Program-made: the position numbers and the translations under genes
Part shown: in pieces, positions 7,653 through 15,942 of the stretch
How the letters are laid out: each line of letters begins with the position of its first letter
How positions within the stretch are numbered: the first letter of the stretch is position 1
Assembly (NCBI GenBank): GCA_900546675.1
Contig: URDQ01000010.1
Location: 1 to 37,753 of the forward strand
DNA from: an uncultured Porphyromonas sp.
GTDB lineage: Bacteria > Bacteroidota > Bacteroidia > Bacteroidales > Porphyromonadaceae
Length of the DNA stretch: 37,753 nucleotides
Reading direction: 5' to 3'
Notes under the pieces: generated by a model
Told to the model about the DNA's origin: nothing
What the model saw: only the letters and a program-made list of their open reading frames with translations
The model's database searches: none

Positions 7653-9311
7653 ATGAAACATTACTACCTGCTCGCACTCATTAGCGTGCTACTCTTACCC
7701 CTCTCCCTCTCAGCTCAGACCCTCGTGGATGGCGTATTATCTGGCTGTATGGGTCTCTCGGGACGATATGTCGTACCTGACGAAGTGACCAAGATCGACA
7801 ACTTCGCATTCTTCTCCTCGTCCGTCACCGAAGTGGTAATCGGCAAGAATGTTCAGGAGATCAGCAACTCAGCCTTTCAAAACTGTATGAACCTCGAGCA
7901 CGTCACCTTTGCCACAGGCTCCAAGCTAGAGCGCATCGGAGACGATGTTTTCTCCGACTGCCCTAAGTTGACCGAGATAGCATTCCCTGAGGGTCTCCAG
8001 CGAATGGGCGTACGCACCTTTTGGCTCAACGAGTCGCTCAAGCAGGTCACACTCCCCACGACCCTCGACACGCTACCCAAGTACTGCTTCCAAAGCTGTA
8101 CTGCACTGCGTAAGATGAGCCTACCCGAGGGTATGAAGGTCATCGCTGAGAACGCATTCGCAGGCTGCGAAAACTTGATGCAGGTGAAGCTCCCGACCAC
8201 CCTCGACTCCATTGCAACAAAAGCATTCTACAAGAACCTCGGACTGCTCACCCTAACCATCCCCGAGGGGGTACGCTCGATCGCTGATAGCGCCTTCATG
8301 CGCTGCGAAAACCTCGAGACCGTCACCCTACCAGCCAGTCTAGAGCGTGTGGGCGCTAAGCTCTTCCGTCGTTGCCCCGAGTTAACGACTATCTCCGTCG
8401 CCTCTGGGAGCAAGCACTTCGTCTCTCGTGAGGGCGTACTCTACTCAGCCGATCTGAAGACACTCTACGAGGCTCCCGCCAAGCTCAAGAGCGAGGACTA
8501 CACGGTGCCCGCAGAGACAGAGACCATCTACCACTACGCCTTCTACGAGTGTCCCGAGGTTCAGGGCATCACCATACCACAGACCATCAAGCGCATCGGC
8601 ATCGCTGCTCTTGTAAACAATGGAATGCGTCAGTTTACTTTCCCAGGCAATGAGAAGTATTGGCTCGAGGAGGGTTCGCTTTACTACAAAATGACCACCA
8701 AAGATGGCGAGCAGATCGTCTTTATGGCACACCCCTCAGAGGCCGAGGGCGAGGCAATTATCACCTACGGCACCAGCTACGTATCTGACTACGCACTCGC
8801 AGGGTGTCACAAGATTAGCTCACTACGTCTGCCCTCGACGCTCCTCGGTATGGGAGCCTTCGTACTCAGCGACTGCAAGGAGCTTAAGGACATCTCTAGC
8901 TACGCCATAGAGCCACCCGTCCTATCTGAGGAGTCTCTTATGGGTCTCGATCTACCCTCCGTACGTCTACACGTTTACCCAGTAGCTATGCAAAAGTATA
9001 TGAATGCTCCCTACTGGCAGCTCATACTACATGGTGACGACCTCACGGGCGAAGAGCCAAGAGCTATCGCAACGCCTGAGCAGCAGACCGCAGAGTTCAG
9101 CTGGAGCTATCAGCCCGATGGCACGTTACATATCGAGAGCCAGAGCGCAGTAACTATGCAGGTGACACTCTACAGCACAGACGGAGCCAGCCTTGCCACG
9201 CTAGAGCTAGCGCCACACGCTACCGCACAGCTCACGCTACCCACAGCAGGCGTCTACCTACTCCGTAGTACCTCAGCTCACGGCACCCGCACCGAGCGCA
9301 TCATACTATGA
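7653..9311 (+). CDS. Secreted BspA-type leucine-rich-repeat protein, likely T9SS cargo
   Basis: A 552-residue protein. The start at 7653 is chosen because it gives a clean signal peptide (MKHYYLLALISVLLLPLSLS, cleaved at SAQ) and lies just after a promoter element; the frame stays open to 7557, but that extension has no signal character. Residues of about 30-430 hold roughly ten BspA/LRR_5 repeats of the kind 'AF..C..L..V.LP..L..I', seen in surface proteins of oral and gut Bacteroidota. The last 80 or so residues (VTLYSTDGA, then GVYLLRS and a short basic end) look like a T9SS type A sorting domain. An adhesin or surface role is inferred. The stop overlaps the next start by ATGA, suggesting translational coupling. 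Confidence 0.85.
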   Translation: MKHYYLLALISVLLLPLSLSAQTLVDGVLSGCMGLSGRYVVPDEVTKIDNFAFFSSSVTEVVIGKNVQEISNSAFQNCMNLEHVTFATGSKLERIGDDVFSDCPKLTEIAFPEGLQRMGVRTFWLNESLKQVTLPTTLDTLPKYCFQSCTALRKMSLPEGMKVIAENAFAGCENLMQVKLPTTLDSIATKAFYKNLGLLTLTIPEGVRSIADSAFMRCENLETVTLPASLERVGAKLFRRCPELTTISVASGSKHFVSREGVLYSADLKTLYEAPAKLKSEDYTVPAETETIYHYAFYECPEVQGITIPQTIKRIGIAALVNNGMRQFTFPGNEKYWLEEGSLYYKMTTKDGEQIVFMAHPSEAEGEAIITYGTSYVSDYALAGCHKISSLRLPSTLLGMGAFVLSDCKELKDISSYAIEPPVLSEESLMGLDLPSVRLHVYPVAMQKYMNAPYWQLILHGDDLTGEEPRAIATPEQQTAEFSWSYQPDGTLHIESQSAVTMQVTLYSTDGASLATLELAPHATAQLTLPTAGVYLLRSTSAHGTRTERIIL

Positions 9312-11503
9312 TTCAAGCGAAGCATCTATACCATCTACTGCTCCTCTTCTGCACGGCTAGCGCTTTGCTAGCTCAGGAGGGGAGCAGTTCGGGTAGTCTA
9401 GTGATTAGCGAGACCTTCGACCTCTTTACCAAAGGGAGCGAAGCGATCCCTGACACAAAAGACTTGACAAGCAGCAGTACTGGGATGATTGCTGATGCAC
9501 TCACCCAGCAGCCAGGTTGGAGTGGCGCTGGCATCTACTCGGCAGGAGGCAGTTGCCTGATAGCTCCTTACTACGATGAGGTGGACGGGTCTCTAGATGG
9601 ATACCTAAACACACCTCGTACCAACCTCTACGGAGAGATCACAATCACCTTGAGAGCCAAGGCACACACAGCCTCTCAAGGCAAGCTACATATCAATGTG
9701 GCTCGTCTCACGCAAGACCTCGGAGGCTACACAGCCACGCTATCAGATCAGTGGCAAACGATTACAACGACCCTACGAATAATGCGTCCAGAGGCTGAGT
9801 ACAATAGCTACATTCAGTTCTCTACCGAAGGGCTTGCCTCTGTCCTCATTGATGATATACAGGTCTACCGCAAAGCTCTACTAGCACCACCCGAGAAGGT
9901 CACCTACAGAGACTTTACGGCTACCTCCTTTACGGCAGAGTGGTCTCCGACGACCGATGCTACGGGGTATTTAGTAGACGTTTATACCAAAGAGAGTTCC
10001 CAGCAAGACACCATTATAGAGCATCCCGCATCAGATCCGCTGACTTGGACTCAAACTGGTGATTCGTGGATTACACCTGAGGGTGAGCGCATCATCAAAG
10101 ACTTAACCCTGTATGGTCTGCCAGCAGCCTCCTCTAGCGATAGTAAAGGGGCGATAGCTATATCAGCTCTTGCACAAGGAGAGTGGCGTGAACTCGGAGA
10201 GGTAACGCTCGACAAGCTAACTGGTGGCAAGTATCTATCGCTCCAGAAGCACCTACCCTATCATACCACTAGAGTCAAGCTCTCCTTTGTCAAGGGGAGC
10301 GGAGACTTAACACTACGAGATATTACGACGATCTATGAGGGGCAAAAGGTCTATCACCTGCAAGGGCGTCATACGTCCGAGACGCACCTAGCGGTCACTA
10401 GCATAGACCCCAATAAAGACTACTACTATACCGTCTCGAGCCAAAAGGGAGAGATCAGCTCGACACCTTCTCAAGAGGTGTGGGTGAGTGACTTGCTGAC
10501 TCCGCAGCTGACACAACCCTCGCCAGATGATCTACACAAAGAGAGCTACACCGCTCGCTGGCAAGTCGTACCTAAAGCTGATGGCTACCTCCTCTACAAC
10601 TACACTGTCACTACGGTAGCTCAGAGTGGCTCGGCTACACTCCTACACGACACCTTCAGTCGCTATGAAACAGCAGCAACGCCAGAGGCGCCCGAAGAGC
10701 TACCTGACGATGCACTGATACTGGATGACTACACAGACTTGCCAGGATGGCTTGGCAAGCGAGTACGCCTAGCAGAGGGTATGCTCGGGTGCTGGGGATG
10801 GGGTAGCTCTTTGCAGACTCCTTCACTCTCCTTATCCCACAATGGGGGCAACTTCAGACTGACCTTATCTGCATGGGCTAAAAAGGACACAGACCTCATC
10901 ATCGAATATGGAGAGGAAAGCGACCAGCGTGTCACCTTATCCTTTACCGACACTGGTCTACGAGAGCATACCTTTGACCTAACAGGGGGATGCGACTCGA
11001 CTGCGATACGCTTCTACACTTCGGCTGGAGAGATATTCTTTCTAGATGAGATCTCTATAGAGCAAGAGCTGGAGGCAGGGACAGAGTACCGCACCCTACT
11101 TCACAATATGCTACCTATCCAGTCAGGGCAGACAAACTACTACACACTGAGGGATCTGCCCCAAGACAAAGTCTACGAGTACGAAGTCATCGCTTACCGT
11201 CTAGTAGATGATATGCTACTGCTCTCACCTCGCTCTAGTGCTATGAGAGTACAGCTAGACACAAGCATAGCCTCAACGATGGGACAGGACAAGCGCTGCA
11301 CACTACAATACTCCTATGGAGCTCCAGGCTTGACACTATCTACGCATCAAGGTGAGACGCTGTCCATCTATACGCCTCAAGGGATATGCCTACATCAAGC
11401 TACGACACACCCTCAAGAGCTGGTCACCTACCCACTCGCTACTGGGATCTATCTAATAGTACACAGTGGTTGCAACATTCCCCACAAACTGCTTATACCA
11501 TAA
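9308..11503 (+). CDS. Secreted fibronectin-III/beta-sandwich mosaic, likely T9SS cargo
   Basis: A 731-residue protein with a signal peptide (hydrophobic residues 8-21, cleaved near LLAQ). Residues of about 30-190 form a jelly-roll-like module ending LIDDIQVYR. Two fibronectin-III-like domains follow (about 195-397 and 398-655). In each, strand C (GYLVDVYT; GYLLYNYT) is followed by an inserted beta-rich module, at about 230-345 and 447-610, before the FN3 fold resumes (KVYHLQG; KVYEYEVIAYR). The second insert resembles the N-terminal module (PGW, then FLDEISIEQ). The C-terminus (LSIYTPQGI, GIYLIVHSG) resembles a T9SS sorting domain. No enzyme motif was recognised. ATGA overlap with the preceding gene suggests one operon. 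Confidence 0.75.
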   Translation: MIQAKHLYHLLLLFCTASALLAQEGSSSGSLVISETFDLFTKGSEAIPDTKDLTSSSTGMIADALTQQPGWSGAGIYSAGGSCLIAPYYDEVDGSLDGYLNTPRTNLYGEITITLRAKAHTASQGKLHINVARLTQDLGGYTATLSDQWQTITTTLRIMRPEAEYNSYIQFSTEGLASVLIDDIQVYRKALLAPPEKVTYRDFTATSFTAEWSPTTDATGYLVDVYTKESSQQDTIIEHPASDPLTWTQTGDSWITPEGERIIKDLTLYGLPAASSSDSKGAIAISALAQGEWRELGEVTLDKLTGGKYLSLQKHLPYHTTRVKLSFVKGSGDLTLRDITTIYEGQKVYHLQGRHTSETHLAVTSIDPNKDYYYTVSSQKGEISSTPSQEVWVSDLLTPQLTQPSPDDLHKESYTARWQVVPKADGYLLYNYTVTTVAQSGSATLLHDTFSRYETAATPEAPEELPDDALILDDYTDLPGWLGKRVRLAEGMLGCWGWGSSLQTPSLSLSHNGGNFRLTLSAWAKKDTDLIIEYGEESDQRVTLSFTDTGLREHTFDLTGGCDSTAIRFYTSAGEIFFLDEISIEQELEAGTEYRTLLHNMLPIQSGQTNYYTLRDLPQDKVYEYEVIAYRLVDDMLLLSPRSSAMRVQLDTSIASTMGQDKRCTLQYSYGAPGLTLSTHQGETLSIYTPQGICLHQATTHPQELVTYPLATGIYLIVHSGCNIPHKLLIP

Positions 11504-11526
11504 CCAATAATCCCCCCCGTTTTACT

Positions 11527-14500
11527 ATGAACCGACATAGAGTTCTTTACACACTACTCGTATGGCTCTCCCTAATAGGAGCTATGACGGGTACGCTATC
11601 AGCGCAGAGTAGCCAGACGATAGTCAATAATAAGGCTGGCTCGCTCAGTAGCAAGCTCACTGATCTAGAGGGCGTAACCGACCTAACCATCGAGGGCGTT
11701 ATGGATGCGACCGACCTCGCAGCCATTGCCAAGGCTCTGCCCGATCTCTTACGACTAGATCTAGAGAAGGTCACTTTTAAAGAGTACATCGACCCCTATG
11801 ATCCCTACAGTGGTTCATCGGCAGACTGCTTTCCTGTAGGGCTAAACGGCAAGATGACAAGCCTGCAAGAGCTGATCCTACCCTCTTCCATTACGAAGAG
11901 CACCGACGGGACACTTTTTGGGCTTAAAGCTCTAACGAAGCTCACCTGCCCCACAGCTGTTGTCCCAACCATCGAAGGCTGGGGTGATGAGCTAACTAGT
12001 GACGAGATCTATGCTCAGTGTACACTCTACGTGCAGGAGGAGCTTGTAGAAGCCTTCAAGCAGAGTGACTCTTGGAAAGCTTTCTATGCGATCCTACCGA
12101 TACCGAAGCCCTTTGAGGCAGATCTATCCATGACTGTGACTACGAGCGCAGCCTTCTCCATCTCAGTAGGCGCCGAGGGCGATGCTGTCACGGTGCACTA
12201 CCCCGATGGTTCCCAAGAGACCAAGGTAGGAGCTGACGGAGCCCTGACCCTAGCCTTCTCTCATACGATGGATCAAAGCAAAGTAGCTGATGAGAAGCGC
12301 ATACTGATCTCTGCTCCTAAGGCTATTCGCTTGACAACGCAAGGGACTGGTCTGACCGCCTGCACCTTCATGCGTGAGCTTCCTCTACAAGAGCTGACAC
12401 TACGCTTCGAGAGCGAGCTGACCGCACTAGACCTCTCACAACTGTCTAGCCTGACCTTGGTCAATCTAGGTGGGTGTAGCAAGCTAACCTCACTGACACT
12501 ACCCACGACAGCACCACAGCTTAAGTCCTTGCAGCTACCCAATACGACTGTAGGCACCTTGACTCTCACCTCCTACCCCGCTCTCGAAGAGCTAGACCTA
12601 GCGAGTGTAGGACTCTCTCAGGTGACACTCACAGGACTGACGCTGCTACGCACACTAGATCTCTCGGACAATAAGCTCACCACCATAGACCTCACAGGGC
12701 TGACCGCTATCTCGACCCTACGAGTAGGCAATAACCAGCTCACCGAGCTAACGCTCCCCTCGACTACCTTTGACGAGCTTAACGTAGAGCATAACCACCT
12801 CTCCTCTCTAGACCTCTCACAGGTCACAAAGATCGGAGCACTCTATTGCAATGACAACAACTTCACGCTAGACAAGCTACCCGTGAAGGGGTCCGTCATC
12901 TCTGCCTACATCTACGCTCCGCAGGCGAAGCACCAGTTGCCCCAGACGATTGCTCAGGGCGAGGTGCTAGATCTCTCTGCGATAGCTTCTCTACAGGGTG
13001 TGCTGGCACAGCCCGCTGCCTCAACGTTTAGCTGGTACGACCATGAGGGCAACCTCCTCACAGAGGGTACCGACTACGAGACAAAGGGCGCTGGGCAATT
13101 TGCTTTCCTACGTTCTTTTGCTGACTCGGTCTACTGTCAGGTCAAGAGCAAAGCTTTCCCCAAGTTTACGGGCAAGAACAGCTATAAGACGACGAGCATC
13201 GCCATCACAGAGCCTATTGTAGCTGCAAACTTTACCTACTACACCTCACAGGCTAAGCAAAACTTCTCCGTAAAGACGACTCCTAACGGGACAGTATCTG
13301 TACGAACGGCTGATGGCATCACGCTCCAAGCGACAGGCGATGATGAGTACGGCATAGCACGCTTTGCCCATCTTATAGATACGGACAAGGTCGCTGACCC
13401 TAAGCAGATGAAGATGGAGATCATTTGTGACCAGATGTACTCCTTTGCAGCTCAGGACACGGGCATCTCAGAGGTAGAGCTAACCGACTGCCCACAGCTG
13501 AAGAGACTGACGCTCAAGTATCAACAACTCTCTAGCATAGACCTCTCCAAAGCATCTAATCTAGAGGAGCTTTACCTAGATGGAAATGAGCAGCTCGAGC
13601 AGGTCGACCTCACAGGACTAGGCTCTCTACGCTGGCTCAACGTGAGCAACCTACCTAAGCTCAAGACACTCGACCTAGCACAGATACCGAGTCTAACACA
13701 TCTCTTGGCATACAATACTCAGTGTGCTAATCTGCCCGTAGAGGTCTGTCCTAACCTAGAGGTGCTAGACCTAACTAATACGGGATCATCTCAGCTCAAC
13801 GTAGCAGACCTGACCCGACTACAGCGGCTACTCCTCACAAACAATAACCTGGAGAAGGTCGAGACCGCTAAGTTGACCGCACTCACCGAGCTGCAAGTAG
13901 ACAAGAATAAGCTCACCGAACTACTCCTCCATGCCCCGAACCTTGAGACACTCAATGTGACGAGCAATATGCTCACCGAGCTAGACCTATCTCAGTCCAC
14001 ACGACTGACGACACTCTACTGTAGCGACAATATGCTCTCTCTCGACAAGCTACCCACACTAGCTATCGATGGACCAGCATATGTCTATGCACCACAATCT
14101 CCGATGAGCTGGAGCAAAGACTCCTACAGCACAGATGATGCGATAGATCTCTCTCACCTCACTCAGCTACGAGGGGTGCTAGCTGGCCCTATCACTTCGG
14201 TCTACGCCTGCTTTGATGCCAAGAGCAAGAAGCAGCTACAAGAGGACAGCGACTACAAGGTACTCCGCGAAGGAGTCTTCCAGATACTGGCTCCACATAC
14301 TGACGGAGTCTTCTTCACCATTACGACCCCAGCTTTCCCAGCCTTTACTGGAGAGAAGGCGTATCAGACGAAGCCTCTCGTTATCACTCAGGGTACCAGC
14401 GTCTGCGCTCCTATTGTCAGCGACCACCCGCTACAAATAGTATCCGAGAGCGCCAGTATCTCACTGACAGCTCAGGAGGCACTCCCCTATGCGCTCTACG

Positions 14501-14640
14501 ACCTCTCAGGCGTCTGCCACTACCAAGGCACGCTACAGGCAGGTCGCACCGAGTTGCCACTCGCTAGTGGCAGTTATCTACTTGTCTATCGACTAGGCAA
14601 CAAGGACTACAGCGTCAAGGTAATCGTCTCTACACGATAA
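11527..14640 (+). CDS. Large secreted internalin-like leucine-rich-repeat protein
   Basis: A 1037-residue protein. The start at 11527 gives a good signal peptide (MNRHRVLYTLLVWLSLIGAM, cleaved near LSAQ); an in-frame ATG at 11386 lies inside the preceding gene and is rejected. Leucine-rich repeats follow the 'L..L.L..N.L..LDLS' pattern known from internalin-like proteins of Porphyromonas. The central part is an internal duplication: residues of about 199-565 and 567-955 each contain an N-terminal beta segment (KVAD), leucine-rich repeats, a YxYAPQ block, 'DLS.L..L.GVLA.P' and a closing beta domain (FPxFTGxxxYxT). The end (YALYDLSG, GSYLLVYR) looks like a T9SS sorting domain. The role is probably surface binding. 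A strong terminator follows. Confidence 0.82.
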   Translation: MNRHRVLYTLLVWLSLIGAMTGTLSAQSSQTIVNNKAGSLSSKLTDLEGVTDLTIEGVMDATDLAAIAKALPDLLRLDLEKVTFKEYIDPYDPYSGSSADCFPVGLNGKMTSLQELILPSSITKSTDGTLFGLKALTKLTCPTAVVPTIEGWGDELTSDEIYAQCTLYVQEELVEAFKQSDSWKAFYAILPIPKPFEADLSMTVTTSAAFSISVGAEGDAVTVHYPDGSQETKVGADGALTLAFSHTMDQSKVADEKRILISAPKAIRLTTQGTGLTACTFMRELPLQELTLRFESELTALDLSQLSSLTLVNLGGCSKLTSLTLPTTAPQLKSLQLPNTTVGTLTLTSYPALEELDLASVGLSQVTLTGLTLLRTLDLSDNKLTTIDLTGLTAISTLRVGNNQLTELTLPSTTFDELNVEHNHLSSLDLSQVTKIGALYCNDNNFTLDKLPVKGSVISAYIYAPQAKHQLPQTIAQGEVLDLSAIASLQGVLAQPAASTFSWYDHEGNLLTEGTDYETKGAGQFAFLRSFADSVYCQVKSKAFPKFTGKNSYKTTSIAITEPIVAANFTYYTSQAKQNFSVKTTPNGTVSVRTADGITLQATGDDEYGIARFAHLIDTDKVADPKQMKMEIICDQMYSFAAQDTGISEVELTDCPQLKRLTLKYQQLSSIDLSKASNLEELYLDGNEQLEQVDLTGLGSLRWLNVSNLPKLKTLDLAQIPSLTHLLAYNTQCANLPVEVCPNLEVLDLTNTGSSQLNVADLTRLQRLLLTNNNLEKVETAKLTALTELQVDKNKLTELLLHAPNLETLNVTSNMLTELDLSQSTRLTTLYCSDNMLSLDKLPTLAIDGPAYVYAPQSPMSWSKDSYSTDDAIDLSHLTQLRGVLAGPITSVYACFDAKSKKQLQEDSDYKVLREGVFQILAPHTDGVFFTITTPAFPAFTGEKAYQTKPLVITQGTSVCAPIVSDHPLQIVSESASISLTAQEALPYALYDLSGVCHYQGTLQAGRTELPLASGSYLLVYRLGNKDYSVKVIVSTR

Positions 14641-14673
14641 AGCGTCCGTAACAGGATCATACAACATACAATG

Positions 14674-14717
14674 CGAGGCATCTACACGTTATGGTGTGGA
14701 TGCCTCGTTTGTTTCTC
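14674..14717 (+). terminator. Terminator after the leucine-rich-repeat gene
   Basis: CGAGGCATCTACAC (14674-14687) and GTGTGGATGCCTCG (14694-14707) form a 14-bp stem with one G-U pair and a 6-nt loop. TTTGTTTCT follows. It lies 33 nt after the stop. Confidence 0.85.
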
Positions 14718-14779
14718 CCCCCCCTACGCTAAGCTTTACCTGCGAAACCCTGCTGCCTCACTCCTTCGGGAGGCAAATC

Positions 14780-14957
14780 AGTTTCTCCCCTATGGAACTG
14801 CAGTTTCACCCCTATGAAACTAGAGTTTCACCCGCATGGAACTGGAGTTTCACCCCTATGAAACTGGAGTGCCAAACCCCTATGGCACTAGAGTTTCACC
14901 CCTATGGAACTGCAGTGCCAAACCCCTATGGCACTAGAGTTTCACCCTAGTGGCACT
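14780..14957. repeat. Array of eight 20-22 nt hairpin units with covarying arms
   Basis: Units start at 14780, 14802, 14824, 14846, 14868, 14892, 14914 and 14938, separated by 2 nt (GC, AG or GG). Each has the form AGTnnC, a C-rich loop (mostly CCCCTA) and nnnACT. Arms are AGTTTC/GAAACT, AGTTTC/GGAACT (G-U pair when read as + strand RNA) or AGTGCC/GGCACT. Only unit 8 mixes arms (AGTTTC/GGCACT). The array fills the gap between two convergent terminators. An additional TGCCTC/GAGGCA hairpin precedes it (14754-14775). The + strand frame through it is open by chance and is not a gene. Confidence 0.85.
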
Positions 14958-14980
14958 GACAGTTAGCTCAAAAAGCATTG

Positions 14981-15011
14981 AAAAAGGGGCGAACCCCGTG
15001 AGGTTCGCCCC
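14981..15011 (-). terminator. Terminator of the ybeY-panC unit
   Basis: GGGGCGAACC (14986-14995) and GGTTCGCCCC (15002-15011) form a perfect 10-bp stem with a 6-nt loop. On the - strand it is followed by TTTTT (complement of A at 14981-14985), the pattern of an intrinsic terminator 27 nt after panC. Confidence 0.88.
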
Positions 15012-15037
15012 TAACTAGATATTGGAGGATTGGTCAG

Positions 15038-15898
15038 CTACTTGGCTGATGTCTCGTAGTGGATATTGTCGATGAGACGAACCTCGCCACAGTAGCAGAC
15101 GATGCAGCCGACGGGGTCGCTGCTATCGCTCCACGACTCGAGGGGGCGAAGGGTCTTGCCATCGACAATCTGGTAGTACTCGGGGCGCAGTAGCGGATGC
15201 TCTGCAAGTCGTGTGATGACGAAGTCGACGACCTCACGTGGGGTATGCGCAGGAACGAGCTCTTGGCTCGCCACGAGCGTATCGTGGATACGGGGCGCTA
15301 CGTCACGCTGCTCACTGGTCAGGAGGAGGTTACGGCTGCTCAGAGCTAGTCCGTCAGCCTCGCGGATGATGGGACAGCTGTGTATCTCTACGGGCAGAGC
15401 GAGCTGTCGAACCATCTCCCGTACGATGGCTATCTGCTGGAAGTCTTTCTCGCCAAAGAAGGCTCCATCGGGCTGCACGAGCATAAAGAGCTTGCTCACG
15501 ATTTGCGCTACGCCGTTGAAGTGCCCTGGGCGATGCGCTCCCTCCATCGTCTCTCCGAGGAAGCCGAAGTCAAACTGACGGGTGTCCGCCTCGGGGTACA
15601 TCTCCTCGACAGTAGGCAGGAAGGCGATATCTACCTGAGCGTCACGCAGACGCGCTAGATCTTCCTCAGGCTTGCGGGGATAGGTGCGCAGGTCTTCGGG
15701 ATTGTTGAACTGCGTAGGGTTGACAAATACGGATACGACGACGATGTCGTACTGCTTTCTAGCTGCTGCCACTAGGCTCAGGTGTCCCGCATGTAGGGCA
15801 CCCATTGTAGGCACTAGCCCGACATGGGCTGTGGGGTTCTCTTGGCGTAGCTTAGAGAGTTCCTGCTGTAGCGCAGCAACCGTTGTAATGACTTTCAT
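15038..15898 (-). CDS. panC: Pantothenate synthetase
   Basis: A 286-residue cytoplasmic enzyme that joins pantoate and beta-alanine using ATP in the last step of pantothenate (vitamin B5) synthesis. Visible motifs are the HIGH-like PTMGALHAGH (30-39), VSVFVNPTQF (55-64), the GEKDFQQ block (149-155) and the KMSKS-like SSRN (187-190). The length matches the family (about 280). Only panC of the pathway is in this window; panB and panD are not seen. It is the last gene of a - strand run that starts at ybeY, 44 nt after queA, and ends in a strong terminator. Confidence 0.96.
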   Translation of the reverse strand: MKVITTVAALQQELSKLRQENPTAHVGLVPTMGALHAGHLSLVAAARKQYDIVVVSVFVNPTQFNNPEDLRTYPRKPEEDLARLRDAQVDIAFLPTVEEMYPEADTRQFDFGFLGETMEGAHRPGHFNGVAQIVSKLFMLVQPDGAFFGEKDFQQIAIVREMVRQLALPVEIHSCPIIREADGLALSSRNLLLTSEQRDVAPRIHDTLVASQELVPAHTPREVVDFVITRLAEHPLLRPEYYQIVDGKTLRPLESWSDSSDPVGCIVCYCGEVRLIDNIHYETSAK

Positions 15899-15942
15899 AG
15901 CGTATGATGTACTGAAAGGGTGTGTATGATTTGATTTCTATA

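Noticed and set aside
11386..11526. Longer N-terminus of the leucine-rich-repeat protein
   Set aside because: It overlaps the preceding gene by over 100 nt and precedes a clean signal peptide.
14696..14950. Open + strand frame of 84 codons across the hairpin array
   Set aside because: The open frame is a by-product of the 22-24 nt repeat, begins inside a terminator stem and has no signal or known motif.
14780..14957. CRISPR array
   Set aside because: Repeats are only 20-22 nt with 2-nt spacers that are not unique, and no cas genes are present.
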